Translations under genes and position numbers: made by a program
Notes under the pieces: generated by a model
Seen by the model: the letters and a program-made list of their open reading frames with translations, nothing else
Told to the model about the DNA's origin: nothing
Databases searched by the model: none
Shown here: positions 26,104 through 34,821 of the stretch, piece by piece
How positions within the stretch are numbered: the first letter of the stretch is position 1
How the letters are laid out: every line of letters starts with the position of its first letter
From: a bacterium
GTDB lineage: Bacteria; Bacillota; Clostridia; Lachnospirales; Lachnospiraceae
Assembly (NCBI GenBank): GCA_030524675.1
Contig: JAUNGE010000023.1
Coordinates: 1-52,416, forward strand
Length of the DNA stretch: 52,416 nucleotides
Direction of reading: 5' to 3'

Positions 26104-26868
26104 ATGCATTCACTTACCCAATTTTTTCTCGGCGCCCTTTTTTCCGTCTGCCTCTTTTTTCTCTTTCTCGTCACATCCGCCGAAGCTGTCCTTTACTGGA
26201 CGCCTGGTTATTTTGAAAGAGAGTATGACCGATATGACGTTCTTGATGCTGTCTCCATGGAGATGGATGATCTCCTAACTGTAACAGACCACATGATGGC
26301 ATATCTTCGTGGAAAGCAGGAAAATCTCCAGATTCAGACGACAGTAAACGGCGAAACACGGGAATTTTTCAATGAACGGGAATTAGCACATATGGAGGAT
26401 GTGAAGCAACTGTTTCTGCTTGCCCTCACTGTCCGCAAATGGTGTATTCTACTCGCTGTCCTGTCGGCCATTCTTTTATTTTTTTTCACACTGGACCCTG
26501 TCAAAATTCTGGCCCGCTCTCTTCTCTGGGGAACTGTGTTGTTTTTCTCTCTCACAGGACTTTTGATATTTTTTATCTCTCGTGATTTTTCCTCTTCCTT
26601 CACAAAATTTCATGAGCTCTTTTTTACCAATGACCTCTGGCTTCTCGACCCTGAGACGGATTTGCTCATTAATATTGTGCCAGAAGCTTTTTTCATGGAT
26701 ACAGCTGCCCGAATTGCTCTGATATTCTGCTTCCTGCTCCTATTTACGCTGATACTCTCTTTTTTGTTTCACGTGAAACATGCAGGACCAGAATCAGAAT
26801 TAGAACCAGAACAGAAAACAAAGTCTCATTCAAAGAAAAACTCCAACCATTCACATCCACGCCATTGA
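26104..26868 (+). CDS. DUF1461 (TIGR01906-type) integral membrane protein
   Basis: 254 residues with four hydrophobic segments: about 8-30, 104-124, 135-155 and 198-220. The diagnostic stretch FHELFFTNDLWLLDPETDLL followed by IVPEAFF near residues 173-199 identifies the family; its function is not established. The C-terminal tail is hydrophilic and rich in Glu, Lys, Ser and His. AGGAGG lies about 10 bases upstream of the ATG. A perfect parS palindrome (26765-26780) is embedded in the coding sequence and read as residues HVKH. The next gene starts about 310 bases downstream on the same strand. Confidence 0.85.
   Translation: MHSLTQFFLGALFSVCLFFLFLVTSAEAVLYWTPGYFEREYDRYDVLDAVSMEMDDLLTVTDHMMAYLRGKQENLQIQTTVNGETREFFNERELAHMEDVKQLFLLALTVRKWCILLAVLSAILLFFFTLDPVKILARSLLWGTVLFFSLTGLLIFFISRDFSSSFTKFHELFFTNDLWLLDPETDLLINIVPEAFFMDTAARIALIFCFLLLFTLILSFLFHVKHAGPESELEPEQKTKSHSKKNSNHSHPRH
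26765..26780. promoter_or_regulatory. parS: parS centromere site (inside DUF1461 gene)
   Basis: TGTTTCACGTGAAACA is a perfect 16-bp palindrome that matches the consensus TGTTNCACGTGAAACA for ParB/Spo0J binding in Firmicutes at every position. Confidence 0.85.
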
Positions 26869-27180
26869 TGACAAATTTGTTGCGATTATATGACATCTTG
26901 CTGCTATTTTTTACAATACTTTTACACATTTTTTCAGAAAGCCTTTACTTGCCTTTTTTCTTCCTTTATAATTAAGAAGAATAATCAATTATCTCATCTG
27001 ACTGATGCAGAATCAGCATTTCATATGCATGCAGCAAATAACCAACAGAAATATAAATAACATAAATAACTAAAAAAAACATAAATAGCCAACAGAAATA
27101 GAATTAGCCAACAAAAGTATAAATAATTGGCACAGAACAACCAGCTCAAAACAACCACTCAATACAGAACGGAGAGATTT
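26869..27180. other. AT-rich spacer with degenerate short repeats
   Basis: No gene. From about 27035 to 27130 the sequence is built of imperfect CCAACAGAAATA and ATAAATAA units in tandem. Confidence 0.5.
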
Positions 27181-29157
27181 ATGAAGCGATTTTCCTGTAG
27201 TTTTCTTTCAATTTTTCTTTCAAGCATTCTTGCTCTCTTTTTCTGCCTTCCGGTATTTGCGGCCGTTGATTGGCCCTCGGACTGTGACATCCGCTCGGAA
27301 GGCGGTATTGTCATGGATGCAGATTCAGGAGCAATTTTATACGGAAAAAATATTCACGAACACTACTATCCGGCCAGCATCACAAAAATTTTGACAGCTC
27401 TCATCGTCCTGGAAAACAGCCCCGACCTGAATGAGATTGTCACTTTCTCAAAAAATGCAGTTTACAATGTGGAGGAAGGCAGCAGCAGCGCCGGACTTTC
27501 GCCTGGAGACCAGCTCTCCATCAGAGACTGTCTGTATGCGCTTCTTCTCAAATCTGCCAATGAAGCGGGAAATGCGCTGGCAGAACATATCGCGGGCAAC
27601 ATTCCTCAGTTCGTCGAAATGATGAATGCTAAGGCCGAACAACTTGGCTGTGTGGATTCACACTTTGCCAACCCCAGCGGATTGAACAATCCAGAACATT
27701 ATACAAGCGCATATGATATGGCTCTGATTGCCAAAGCGGCATTTTCCAATGAGACACTGACTGAAATCGCATCCACAGTTTACTATGACCTGCCGCCTTT
27801 GAAACAATATCCAGAAGGACAGACTGTTTACATTGGCCATAAGATGCTAAAGAAAAATTTCAGTGCTTACTATCCATATGCTGTCGCAGGAAAAACTGGA
27901 TACACTTCGCTGGCAGGCAATACGCTGGTGACATATGCAAAAAAAGATGGAATGCGCCTGGTTGCAGTTGTCCTGAAAGGTTCTAATCCAACTCACTACT
28001 CAGATACCAGAACTCTTTTTGAGTTTGGATTTCAGAATTTCAAAACCATCCATATTGCGGACAACGAGACCACATATACTTCTCTGGAAAATGACCTTTC
28101 CATCGCCGGACTCAGCACCAGGACCAAACCGCTGCTCTCGCTCAGTGAAACGGACACTATCACGATTCCAAAGGCAGCGGCCTTTGAGGATACCGTTTCC
28201 ACCCTATCCTACGATTTGACGCCGCCCTATCCCAGCACAGCCATCGCTGAACTGAATTACACATATCAGGACCACTTTATCGGGCGCGCGTATCTGGAAA
28301 TTGACCAAGCTATGCTGGATGGAGATTCCACAATGAAACCGGAATCTCTGGAAACACTTTCTGCCGACCAACTGCCGACACTGGAAAATGAAGAATCGCT
28401 CTCTTCTGACAAAAGTTCGGCCAAAAACTCTGCTGACAATACTGCCAGAAACACTGCCGATGCACAGGCGCCAGAAACCGATGACTCTGCCAAAAGCAAT
28501 GACAGCGCTATCTTTCCATTCTCGCTTTTCGGTCAGGGAAAAACTGCTGAAAATACTGATATTGAAAATCCCGATGTTCAAAAGAATAGTACTAAAAATA
28601 CTGATGTTCAAAGCAATGGGATTCAAGGCAATGCTCTGGACAATGTACAAGACACACAAGAGCCCGATACACCAAATAGCCTGACGGAACGAAATGGAGA
28701 GCCAAACCCGCAAGACACACAAAATGAGAAAAATGAGGGAAACGAGCAAAATGAAAAAAGCCGACAGAATGGACAGAGTAGACAAAGTGAAGATATCATT
28801 CAGCCACGCGGCTCTATGGGCCTTTCCAGCCAGAACAACGAAAAAGAAGTATTACGCTGGAATGTACTGCGGCTTACCGCCATCGTGCTCCTCTTCTTTT
28901 TCATTGTCGGATTTATCCAGTGGCAGCGCAGAAAGCGCCGCGAGAGACAGCTCCAGGAAGAACGAAGCCGCCGTGAAAGACGGCAGGAACGCCTCTATGA
29001 AGCCGGATACACGCAAAGGGAGTTTAACCGCCTGTTAGAAGAAAGGCGGCAGAGAGAACGGAATTTAAACTCCAATGCGGGCAAAAATAAGAAAAATTCC
29101 TCCAAATATCTTTCTTCCAGGCACCAGCATCATGGCGGACCGTCAAAGAAGATTTGA
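27181..29157 (+). CDS. D-alanyl-D-alanine carboxypeptidase with long anchored tail
   Basis: 658 residues. The S11 serine peptidase (low-molecular-mass penicillin-binding protein) trims the terminal D-Ala from peptidoglycan stem peptides. A signal peptide (about 1-27) is followed by the catalytic motifs SITK (Ser66, Lys69), SAN (about 124-126) and KTG (about 238-240), then the beta-rich C-terminal domain. Unusually, about 200 residues follow: a low-complexity Asn/Gln/Asp/Glu-rich stalk, a membrane helix (about 561-582) and a highly basic, Arg-rich cytoplasmic coiled tail. The enzyme is therefore probably membrane-anchored by a C-terminal helix rather than by the usual amphipathic end. GGAGAG precedes the ATG at 27181. 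Confidence 0.92.
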   Translation: MKRFSCSFLSIFLSSILALFFCLPVFAAVDWPSDCDIRSEGGIVMDADSGAILYGKNIHEHYYPASITKILTALIVLENSPDLNEIVTFSKNAVYNVEEGSSSAGLSPGDQLSIRDCLYALLLKSANEAGNALAEHIAGNIPQFVEMMNAKAEQLGCVDSHFANPSGLNNPEHYTSAYDMALIAKAAFSNETLTEIASTVYYDLPPLKQYPEGQTVYIGHKMLKKNFSAYYPYAVAGKTGYTSLAGNTLVTYAKKDGMRLVAVVLKGSNPTHYSDTRTLFEFGFQNFKTIHIADNETTYTSLENDLSIAGLSTRTKPLLSLSETDTITIPKAAAFEDTVSTLSYDLTPPYPSTAIAELNYTYQDHFIGRAYLEIDQAMLDGDSTMKPESLETLSADQLPTLENEESLSSDKSSAKNSADNTARNTADAQAPETDDSAKSNDSAIFPFSLFGQGKTAENTDIENPDVQKNSTKNTDVQSNGIQGNALDNVQDTQEPDTPNSLTERNGEPNPQDTQNEKNEGNEQNEKSRQNGQSRQSEDIIQPRGSMGLSSQNNEKEVLRWNVLRLTAIVLLFFFIVGFIQWQRRKRRERQLQEERSRRERRQERLYEAGYTQREFNRLLEERRQRERNLNSNAGKNKKNSSKYLSSRHQHHGGPSKKI

Positions 29158-29221
29158 GTTTTATGATGTTATAATATATGATAATATGATAGATATGATA
29201 GATACATCATCTCATGAACAC

Positions 29222-29265
29222 ATATCCCGCAGATATGGCATTTCTGCCATCTATCTGCGGGATAT
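29222..29265. terminator. Large hairpin between convergent genes
   Basis: ATATCCCGCAGATA pairs with TATCTGCGGGATAT (14 bp), continued inside by TGGCA/TGCCA around TTTC. It overlaps the last codon and stop of the minus-strand exonuclease gene. There is no T tract on either side. Confidence 0.6.
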
Positions 29266-30390
29266 TACATTCCATGTATAGAGTTCTGGATTTTCCTCCC
29301 TCTTTCTCAGATTCATAACCCTTCTCTTATATAATTTTGCATCTTCAAACAGCTTCGGCTGCCCTTCAATATCCAAAATCATCAGCCTGTCATCCACAAT
29401 CTGAATGCGTCCGTTCTCTTCCAGGGATTCTATCTTTTTCATCTGTTTGCGGAATTTCTGACGGCGCTTCTTATGCATTTCTTTCTGTCTCTGGCGCACT
29501 TCCTCAACACCCGCCTCATCCGTAAACTGCAATGTTTTTATCACAAAATTTTTATCATCGTCCGTCTTTTTCATGCGGATTTTTCCAACCAGATATCCAT
29601 GATGCGGACAGTATGCCAGTGCATAATACTGCTTGGAATTCAGCGTAAACCAATGAATCTTCTTTCTAAGTTTCTTTTTGCAGTGATAACACTCCATTCC
29701 TGTAATCACCTTATCTGCCATAATATCTTCCTTGGTCGAATATGTCATGGAGACAAACTCTACACCATCACAACTCTGCACAGAGAACTCCTCTGCTCTG
29801 TTTGACGGCGGTCTGTAATAATCAACAGAATAGCAATCTTTTACTTTTTCAAAATCCATAGCGCGCATCACACGAGCGGTATAATAAGCATCATCCTTTG
29901 CCCGATGAAATGGTCTCTTGCTGGAGAGCTTCAGCTCATCCACTGCGGTATCCAACGCAATTTTTTCCTCTCCATCCCGATATAAAATACTGTACATGCG
30001 CTGCAGATCATAATACAAAAGCGGCTTCGGGAACGGAATTTCAATGCCGAAGAAACTGATATTTCTCTCCAACTCTGTCAAATCCATCGTTCCCCAGGTG
30101 CAAAAAGTGTATTCTGCTCCACACCATTTAAAAAATTCACGTATCACGGTTTTAAAATCCTGCCCGTTTTTGTTCAGCTCATTGATAGTCAAATGTGTTA
30201 CTTCTTCAATCTTGTAGTGGATTTTCTTATATTTTTTCGGTTTAATCAGGCGATTAAACTGCGATACCATCCGAAGTTCTTCGTTTAGCTTCACCGCTCC
30301 GATTTCGATAATCTCGAATGGCATCTTTGCCTCTGACTGTTCCTTACTGGCTCCCTGGTTCCATTCCAAATCAATCACTATATAATTCAA
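29251..30390 (-). CDS. DEDDh 3'-5' exonuclease domain protein
   Basis: 379 residues. The N-terminal exonuclease fold of the DnaQ/RNase T type (KapD-like) has VIDLEW (Asp and Glu of motif I), IIEIGAV, TWGTMDLTELE (motif II Asp) and the HRAKDDAYYTARV motif III with His and Asp. The four acidic residues and the His are therefore present. The C-terminal half contains a possible zinc site CYHCKKKL...CPHHG and a basic KKRRQKFRKQMKK helix, consistent with nucleic-acid binding. The start is TTG at 30390, because GAGGTG lies 8 bases upstream and the protein then begins MNYIVIDLEWNQ as in relatives. The substrate is unknown. Confidence 0.85.
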   Translation of the reverse strand: MNYIVIDLEWNQGASKEQSEAKMPFEIIEIGAVKLNEELRMVSQFNRLIKPKKYKKIHYKIEEVTHLTINELNKNGQDFKTVIREFFKWCGAEYTFCTWGTMDLTELERNISFFGIEIPFPKPLLYYDLQRMYSILYRDGEEKIALDTAVDELKLSSKRPFHRAKDDAYYTARVMRAMDFEKVKDCYSVDYYRPPSNRAEEFSVQSCDGVEFVSMTYSTKEDIMADKVITGMECYHCKKKLRKKIHWFTLNSKQYYALAYCPHHGYLVGKIRMKKTDDDKNFVIKTLQFTDEAGVEEVRQRQKEMHKKRRQKFRKQMKKIESLEENGRIQIVDDRLMILDIEGQPKLFEDAKLYKRRVMNLRKREENPELYTWNVISRR

Positions 30391-30803
30391 GTCATTTTCA
30401 CCTCTTCGTTTCCTGTTCCTAAGATGTCCCTGCATCAGCAGACATGTCCGTTTACTATAGAACCCCAGCCGCTGGGAACCCTTTTTTCCTAATTTCCAAA
30501 TTCGTTATTAGCATAACACAAAATATAGCATTCATCAAGAGACGGAAACACTTTTCTATCATGGCAGCATCATCCAAATACACTGCGTTCACCACAAGAA
30601 TACACACTCTAAAATCCTACGGCGCATAGCATATCCGAAGGGTATGATAGTATACTTTATAATTCTTCAACATTATACAATAAAGCACTGGAAATCCTTC
30701 TATGAATAGTATATAATAAAATCTACTTTATATGAAAATGCAAAGTTGAAAAAAGAAAGTTGAGAAATAGAAACCAAAAACAGGAACAAAGAAGGTGAAC
30801 AGG
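30391..30803. other. Divergent intergenic region with R1 half copy
   Basis: No gene. It contains the repeat at 30425-30453, a small hairpin CCCAG-CCG-CTGGG (30464-30476) followed by AACCCTTTTTT, and AT-rich sequence likely to hold the promoter of the DUF3881 gene. Confidence 0.4.
30425..30453 (-). repeat. Half copy of hairpin repeat family R1
   Basis: On the minus strand, AAACGGACATGTCTGCTGAT then GCAGGGAC aligns with the first 29 bases of the copy at 20326-20367 with a few changes. It lies in the 5' leader of the exonuclease gene. Confidence 0.65.
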
Positions 30804-31685
30804 ATGCATAAATTTTTAAGAGCTGCTGGATTCAGTGAATATAAGAAAAAGAGGGAAATCGAAGCCCTCCTTGCCAGCCTTGTGAAACAATATCCGATTG
30901 AAAAAAAAATCTGGGTGGAATCAGACAGCAATCTCTGTGAAATCAAGGCACGCATCTCCAAAGATGTGGGAATCTCCATTTTCGGTGAGGAAGACGGGGA
31001 TGGCACATTCCATTTAGAATACTATTATCCATATCTGCTCAGTGACATTGTAACATCACAGGCATACTGCTCGATTCAAAGACACACAGAAAAAGAAACA
31101 CACGCCGGTCTTTTGGATGAATACCGCGTTGGAATCTCTCTTATCTTTTATCTGACAAATGAGATGGAATATTTGGAGCTGCGGAAGTCTAAAAAGAGCG
31201 TCCCAGATGTCAAACAGGCCTGTCTGAGCGCGCTCTCTCTGTCTGGAAAAATCCTCTTTCCAGTGAAAAAAACCCAAAGGCAGATTGAGATGGCAAAAGT
31301 TTCTGCCAAAGAGCGAAGCAGCCAGATTGAGGCAGCAAAGAACGGGGACGAAGACGCCATAGAAAAACTGACTCTGGAAGATATTGATTTATACTCCAGA
31401 GTCTCACGCAGAGTGATGCGCGAAGATTTATACTCGATTGTGGACTCCTATTTCATGCCATGTGGTATTGAATGTGACCAGTACTCTGTGATGGGAGAAA
31501 TCCAGAGCGTAGAACTTCAGACAAACTCTGTGACCCAGGAAGAAATCTATATTATGACTGTAGAAGCCAGCGATATCACATTCCGCGTCGGCATCAACCG
31601 CGCAGACCTTATCGGACAACCAGAAGTCGGCCGGCGCTTTAAGGGAAAAGTTTGGATGCAGGGAATTGTTAAATTTGAGTCTTGA
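30804..31685 (+). CDS. DUF3881 family protein
   Basis: 293 residues, cytoplasmic, no signal peptide. The N-terminus MHKFLRAAGFSEYKKKREIE and the C-terminal beta-rich domain (GEIQSVELQTNSVTQEEIYIM, GINRADLIGQPEVGRRFKG) match this family, which I know mainly from Lachnospiraceae and relatives; its function is unknown. The ATG at 30804 has AAGAAGGTG about 8 bases upstream; a GTG three codons earlier lies inside that site. It is the only gene in its transcription unit; a tRNA region follows. Confidence 0.8.
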   Translation: MHKFLRAAGFSEYKKKREIEALLASLVKQYPIEKKIWVESDSNLCEIKARISKDVGISIFGEEDGDGTFHLEYYYPYLLSDIVTSQAYCSIQRHTEKETHAGLLDEYRVGISLIFYLTNEMEYLELRKSKKSVPDVKQACLSALSLSGKILFPVKKTQRQIEMAKVSAKERSSQIEAAKNGDEDAIEKLTLEDIDLYSRVSRRVMREDLYSIVDSYFMPCGIECDQYSVMGEIQSVELQTNSVTQEEIYIMTVEASDITFRVGINRADLIGQPEVGRRFKGKVWMQGIVKFES

Positions 31686-31773
31686 TTTTTTCATTTAAAT
31701 CATGTAGTATAGAGAAGGTAATGAGATATGGAAGCCCTTACAATGCCGCATATATGGATTTTATTATACTTTG

Positions 31774-31848
31774 TCTCTGCATAGCTCAGTTAAATAGAGC
31801 GCACAATTCCTAAGCAGTAGAGGATTCAAGTCTAAGTTTTGCGGCAAC
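31774..31848 (+). pseudogene. Decayed tRNA-Arg copy
   Basis: TAGCTCAG...ATAGAGC, TTCCTAAGC and GGATTCAA align in order with the intact tRNA-Arg(CCT) that begins 19 bases later. However, the acceptor strands do not pair and the anticodon stem CACAA/GCAGT is broken. A TATACT box lies at 31765-31770, just upstream. It is best read as a tandem duplicate that has lost function. Confidence 0.7.
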
Positions 31849-31866
31849 TGAATCATTTTTATAAAT

Positions 31867-31943
31867 GTCCACGTAGCTCAGCAGGATAGAGCACACGCCT
31901 CCTAAGCGTGGGGTCGGAGGTTCAAATCCTCTCGTGGACGCCA
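31867..31943 (+). tRNA. tRNA-Arg (anticodon CCT)
   Basis: Cloverleaf: acceptor GTCCACG/CGTGGAC, D-arm GCTC/GAGC, anticodon stem CACGC/GCGTG with loop CTCCTAA (anticodon CCT, reads AGG), and T-arm GGAGG-TTCAAAT-CCTCT. Discriminator G; the 3' CCA is encoded (31941-31943), unlike the tRNA-Lys in this window. Confidence 0.97.
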
Positions 31944-31952
31944 GCAAACAAC

Positions 31953-31990
31953 GCTGCAAACCTTTATTTTCAAGAGTTTGCAGCTTTTTT
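31953..31990 (+). terminator. Terminator of tRNA-Arg
   Basis: GCTGCAAAC (31953-31961) pairs with GTTTGCAGC (31976-31984), followed by TTTTTT. Confidence 0.9.
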
Positions 31991-32056
31991 AATTCAAGCA
32001 TACTCCTTAGATGGAAGCATCTTGCGTAGGTTGGAGAGCATTTGAATGTTTATGAG

Positions 32057-32632
32057 TTACAATGTATATATTACTCCGGCCACTGCTCTCGCCAGATCTT
32101 CACAGGCAGTCTGGGTGCCTTTCGGTTCCACGCCTTCCCGTACTGGAATTGCTGTCACATAAGGACGGAAATTCCACTCATCAAAATATCCGCCCATATT
32201 CTCTGTAAACTCTGTTACAGCTGGTACATTTCCTTCTTCCCAAAGGTAAAGGGCCTGAATTCTGGTGGAATCTGCTGCCGTATTCAAAACAGTTTCGTTG
32301 CCTTTTGGCTCCGGCATTTTCTTAAGCATACGTTCTCTCGACCACTCACTGAGCCTACCGCTTCCGTAGTCATATTCTTCTGGAAAATCTTCCGGTGTCG
32401 CTATCGTATCCGTTGACGTTCCTTCTCTTCTATCTTCGTTACCTGCAGCATCCTGCATAGAATCATTCCTTTCCGCAGTAATCGCCTCTTCCACCGCCCC
32501 AATTCCCTGTTCCAGACTGCTGTCGGAATGACTGCTGCCGGAATCATGGTTTATCTGTTGTCCGCAAGCTGTTAAAATCATAATCGCTGCAACAAGTAAA
32601 GCTATTGATTTTTTCCGTACCATCTCAATCAC
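32057..32632 (-). CDS. Predicted lipoprotein
   Basis: 191 residues, not recognised beyond being a lipoprotein. A basic start (RKKS), hydrophobic core and lipobox LTAC-GQQ place the lipidated Cys about 20 residues in. A Ser/Asp/Glu-rich linker follows, then a C-terminal domain with YLWEEGNVPAVTEF and NFRPYVTAIPVREG. The GTG at 32632 is preferred because AGAGGA lies 4-5 bases upstream; the ATG three codons later is 13 bases away. It would be anchored on the outer face of the membrane. The gene is solitary, next to the right end of the IS605 element. A GAGAC/GTCTC hairpin lies in its leader (32677-32696). Confidence 0.75.
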   Translation of the reverse strand: MIEMVRKKSIALLVAAIMILTACGQQINHDSGSSHSDSSLEQGIGAVEEAITAERNDSMQDAAGNEDRREGTSTDTIATPEDFPEEYDYGSGRLSEWSRERMLKKMPEPKGNETVLNTAADSTRIQALYLWEEGNVPAVTEFTENMGGYFDEWNFRPYVTAIPVREGVEPKGTQTACEDLARAVAGVIYTL

Positions 32633-32776
32633 CGTTTCCTCTTTTACTCTTCTTCTGTTTATAACATAACAAAATCGAGACCTCCGAAGAAGTCTCAATC
32701 TGTTTATCAGTTTATACTCAAAGGTATTATGTTGCATTTACAGTCATCCGTATGGCGGCTAAAAATTTTTTCAAGT

Positions 32777-33022
32777 TGAATACCAAAGTAAATGCCATGT
32801 ATATCAAATATAGAATGGCATTTACCTTGACAATTTACGTGGAATACTCATTCTTTGGATTGGTTGCTTCTCCTATAATTTGTGAATTACTCGGAAACAA
32901 GTTACCGAGCTTCTTGTTTCAACCACTACTGCTTAGCTGACACGCTGCGGTCAGGTTCAGTCTTACATAATGTCCACAAGCGTTAGGTTCGGGCTATTCC
33001 AGCCCTACCATTATCTAAAGGC
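32777..33022 (-). ncRNA. Candidate omega (guide) RNA of TnpB
   Basis: The 246 gene-free bases between the tnpB stop and the right end can fold extensively. An H-type pseudoknot is visible: CTCGG (32890-32894) with CCGAG (32905-32909), interleaved with AAACAAG (32895-32901) and CTTGTTT (32913-32919). A GGGCT-ATTCC-AGCCC hairpin lies at 32991-33005. The position 3' of tnpB and the pseudoknot fit known omega RNAs, whose guide would be the flank just beyond 32776. Confidence 0.6.
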
Positions 33023-34153
33023 TTACGCTGCCGTTCTCAGTATGCGTAAACCTTCCTTCTTTATGTTAATTGCAGCGTTTTGGTCACGGCTCATCACCAG
33101 ACCACACTCGCATTTCATTGTTCGGACAGACAAGTCTTTCATTTCAGGATGCATGCTTCCACAGCAATGACAAATCTGACTGGATGCAAACCACTTATCT
33201 ACTTTAACAAAGTATTTTCCTCGTTCAGCAAGCTTGTATTCCAACATAGTTAGAAACAAGCCATATCCATTGTCCATAGTGGCTTTCCCATTGCCAAACC
33301 TTTTATTAGACATAGAACGCATATTCAGACTTTCCACACATACCACATCGTACTGATTGGCTATCTCAGTTGATTTTTTGTGCAGAGAATCCAGGCGCTG
33401 ATTGGCGATATGCCTGTGAATTTTGTTTACTTTGTGTAACTGCTTCATGTAGTGATTCGATTTCGTTTCATTCTTTTTTGAACCTCGCATTCGTGACAGC
33501 TTACGCTGGGCTTTGGCTAGTTTTTTATGGCTCTCACGATAGTATTTATGATGACTGCCAACATTGCCTTTGTCGTCCATGTACAGACCATTTGATGTAT
33601 AATCCAATCCGATTGCAGTATCCGATACAGGAACAGGAACGATGCTTTCTTTGTACTCGAAAAGTACGGAAACATAAAACTTTCCGTCACTTTCCTGTGA
33701 GATGGTTGCGGATTTCAAAACCCAGTCTGCCGGCGGCCGTCTGTGTATGACTGCTTTCACTTTTCCGATTTTAGGCAGTTTGACTGCCTGGTCGAATACC
33801 GCTATCGTGCCCTTCTGATTGTTCGTTGTATACGATTTTCTGCTGTGTTTGGCAGATTTGAACTTTGGAAACCCATTTTTCTTTTTTCGGGATTTACGGA
33901 ACCGATTGCGGAAAGCCTCCTGCAAATCCAGCTGCTTGTTCGCAAGAGCAAGGCTGTCCACTTCCCTGAGATACGGATACTCTTTCTTGTATTTAGCAGG
34001 AGTTACTGTTACAAATTTACCCGTAGTTTTATAGCTTTCAATTTTATCAGCAAGCATCAGATTATAAACCTTACGGCAGCAGCCAAAGGTCTTTACAAAC
34101 ATAACAGCCTGCTCGGCTGTCGGATATAACCGGTACTTGATTGCTTTATTCAT
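33023..34153 (-). CDS. tnpB: TnpB, RNA-guided nuclease of IS605 family
   Basis: 376 residues, about full length. The N-terminal helix-turn-helix/OB region (KYRLYPTAEQ) is followed by the RuvC-like nuclease with Asp184 (IGLDYTSNG), Glu274 (VCVESLNM) and Asp357 (MSRDQNAAINI). A zinc ribbon is formed by Cys328, Cys331, Cys348 and Cys350. All key residues are intact. Its ATG overlaps the tnpA stop (ATGA), so the two are co-translated. TnpB proteins are omega-RNA-guided DNA endonucleases that favour retention of the element; they are the ancestors of Cas12. Confidence 0.95.
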   Translation of the reverse strand: MNKAIKYRLYPTAEQAVMFVKTFGCCRKVYNLMLADKIESYKTTGKFVTVTPAKYKKEYPYLREVDSLALANKQLDLQEAFRNRFRKSRKKKNGFPKFKSAKHSRKSYTTNNQKGTIAVFDQAVKLPKIGKVKAVIHRRPPADWVLKSATISQESDGKFYVSVLFEYKESIVPVPVSDTAIGLDYTSNGLYMDDKGNVGSHHKYYRESHKKLAKAQRKLSRMRGSKKNETKSNHYMKQLHKVNKIHRHIANQRLDSLHKKSTEIANQYDVVCVESLNMRSMSNKRFGNGKATMDNGYGLFLTMLEYKLAERGKYFVKVDKWFASSQICHCCGSMHPEMKDLSVRTMKCECGLVMSRDQNAAINIKKEGLRILRTAA

Positions 34154-34563
34154 AACTGACAGTTCTTTTGCCTTTCTATATATTTGAGGATATGTTCCTC
34201 AGAAGCACAGCCTATCGTTTCACAGAAATACGAGCCATTCCAAAGCTGACCTTTCCATAGAGAATTTCTTATCTCTGGAAATTCTTTGAGCAGTGTATTG
34301 CCGCTGATACCTTTCAGATACTTCACTATCTGTGTAACAGAAATCTTTGGCGGAGCTGACACAAAACAATGTACATGGTCTCCTTCACCCACTTTACATT
34401 CGATAACAGCAAAGCCTTTTGCATCAGCGATAGATGGCAGTAATTCATACAATCTGTTACAGATTTGAGGAGTAAGCACCTTTTTTCGGTATTTGACACA
34501 CCACACAATATGATACTTGATGTTGTATACGCAAGTTCTTGCGTGAATATAGTTATTTTCCAT
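34150..34563 (-). CDS. tnpA: TnpA, Y1 (HUH) transposase of IS200/IS605
   Basis: 137 residues, standard length. The HUH motif is present as DHVHCFV (His63, His65), and the catalytic tyrosine is Tyr128 in EEHILKYIE. CVYNIKYHIVWCVKYRKKVL at the N-terminus is typical of the family. It excises and inserts the element as single-stranded DNA, forming a 5' phosphotyrosine. The stop overlaps the tnpB start. The left end is within about 80 bases upstream of its ATG. Confidence 0.95.
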   Translation of the reverse strand: MENNYIHARTCVYNIKYHIVWCVKYRKKVLTPQICNRLYELLPSIADAKGFAVIECKVGEGDHVHCFVSAPPKISVTQIVKYLKGISGNTLLKEFPEIRNSLWKGQLWNGSYFCETIGCASEEHILKYIERQKNCQL

Positions 34564-34753
34564 ACAGATAGTATATCATAATCTGCTGATAAAGTCTATA
34601 ATTTTATATATTTATTATTACATATGGTATACTCCTTTGAGTAAAGAAAAACGGGCTTTCATCTCGGATACAAGTAACCGAGAATTCCCGCCCGAAACTC
34701 TTAAATTTGCACCTATTATATCGGCCGAAAAGTGTAGTGTCAAAGTGTCAACA

Positions 34754-34782
34754 TTTACAGGTGACAAAATTTGTGTTAAAAT
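34754..34782 (+). promoter_or_regulatory. Promoter upstream of the Rrf2 remnant
   Basis: TTTACA (34754-34759), 17 bases, TAAAAT (34777-34782). It is probably the original promoter of the Rrf2 gene and may now drive the LysR gene at 35101. Confidence 0.55.
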
Positions 34783-34821
34783 AATTCTAAAAAACAGAAA
34801 ACAAACATTATACACATCACT

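Larger units (their letters stand above)
32776..34640 (-). mobile_element. IS200/IS605-family insertion sequence
   Basis: The element contains tnpA and tnpB on the minus strand plus end structures. Its 3' end carries the imperfect palindrome GTAAATGCCAT (32788-32798) / ATGGCATTTAC (32815-32825), typical of the subterminal hairpins recognised by Y1 transposases. The 5' end lies near 34640, where the minus strand reads TTAC then TCAAAGGAGTATACC. The exact ends are estimates. No terminal inverted repeats or target duplication are expected for this family. Both proteins keep their catalytic residues, so the element may be active. Confidence 0.8.
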
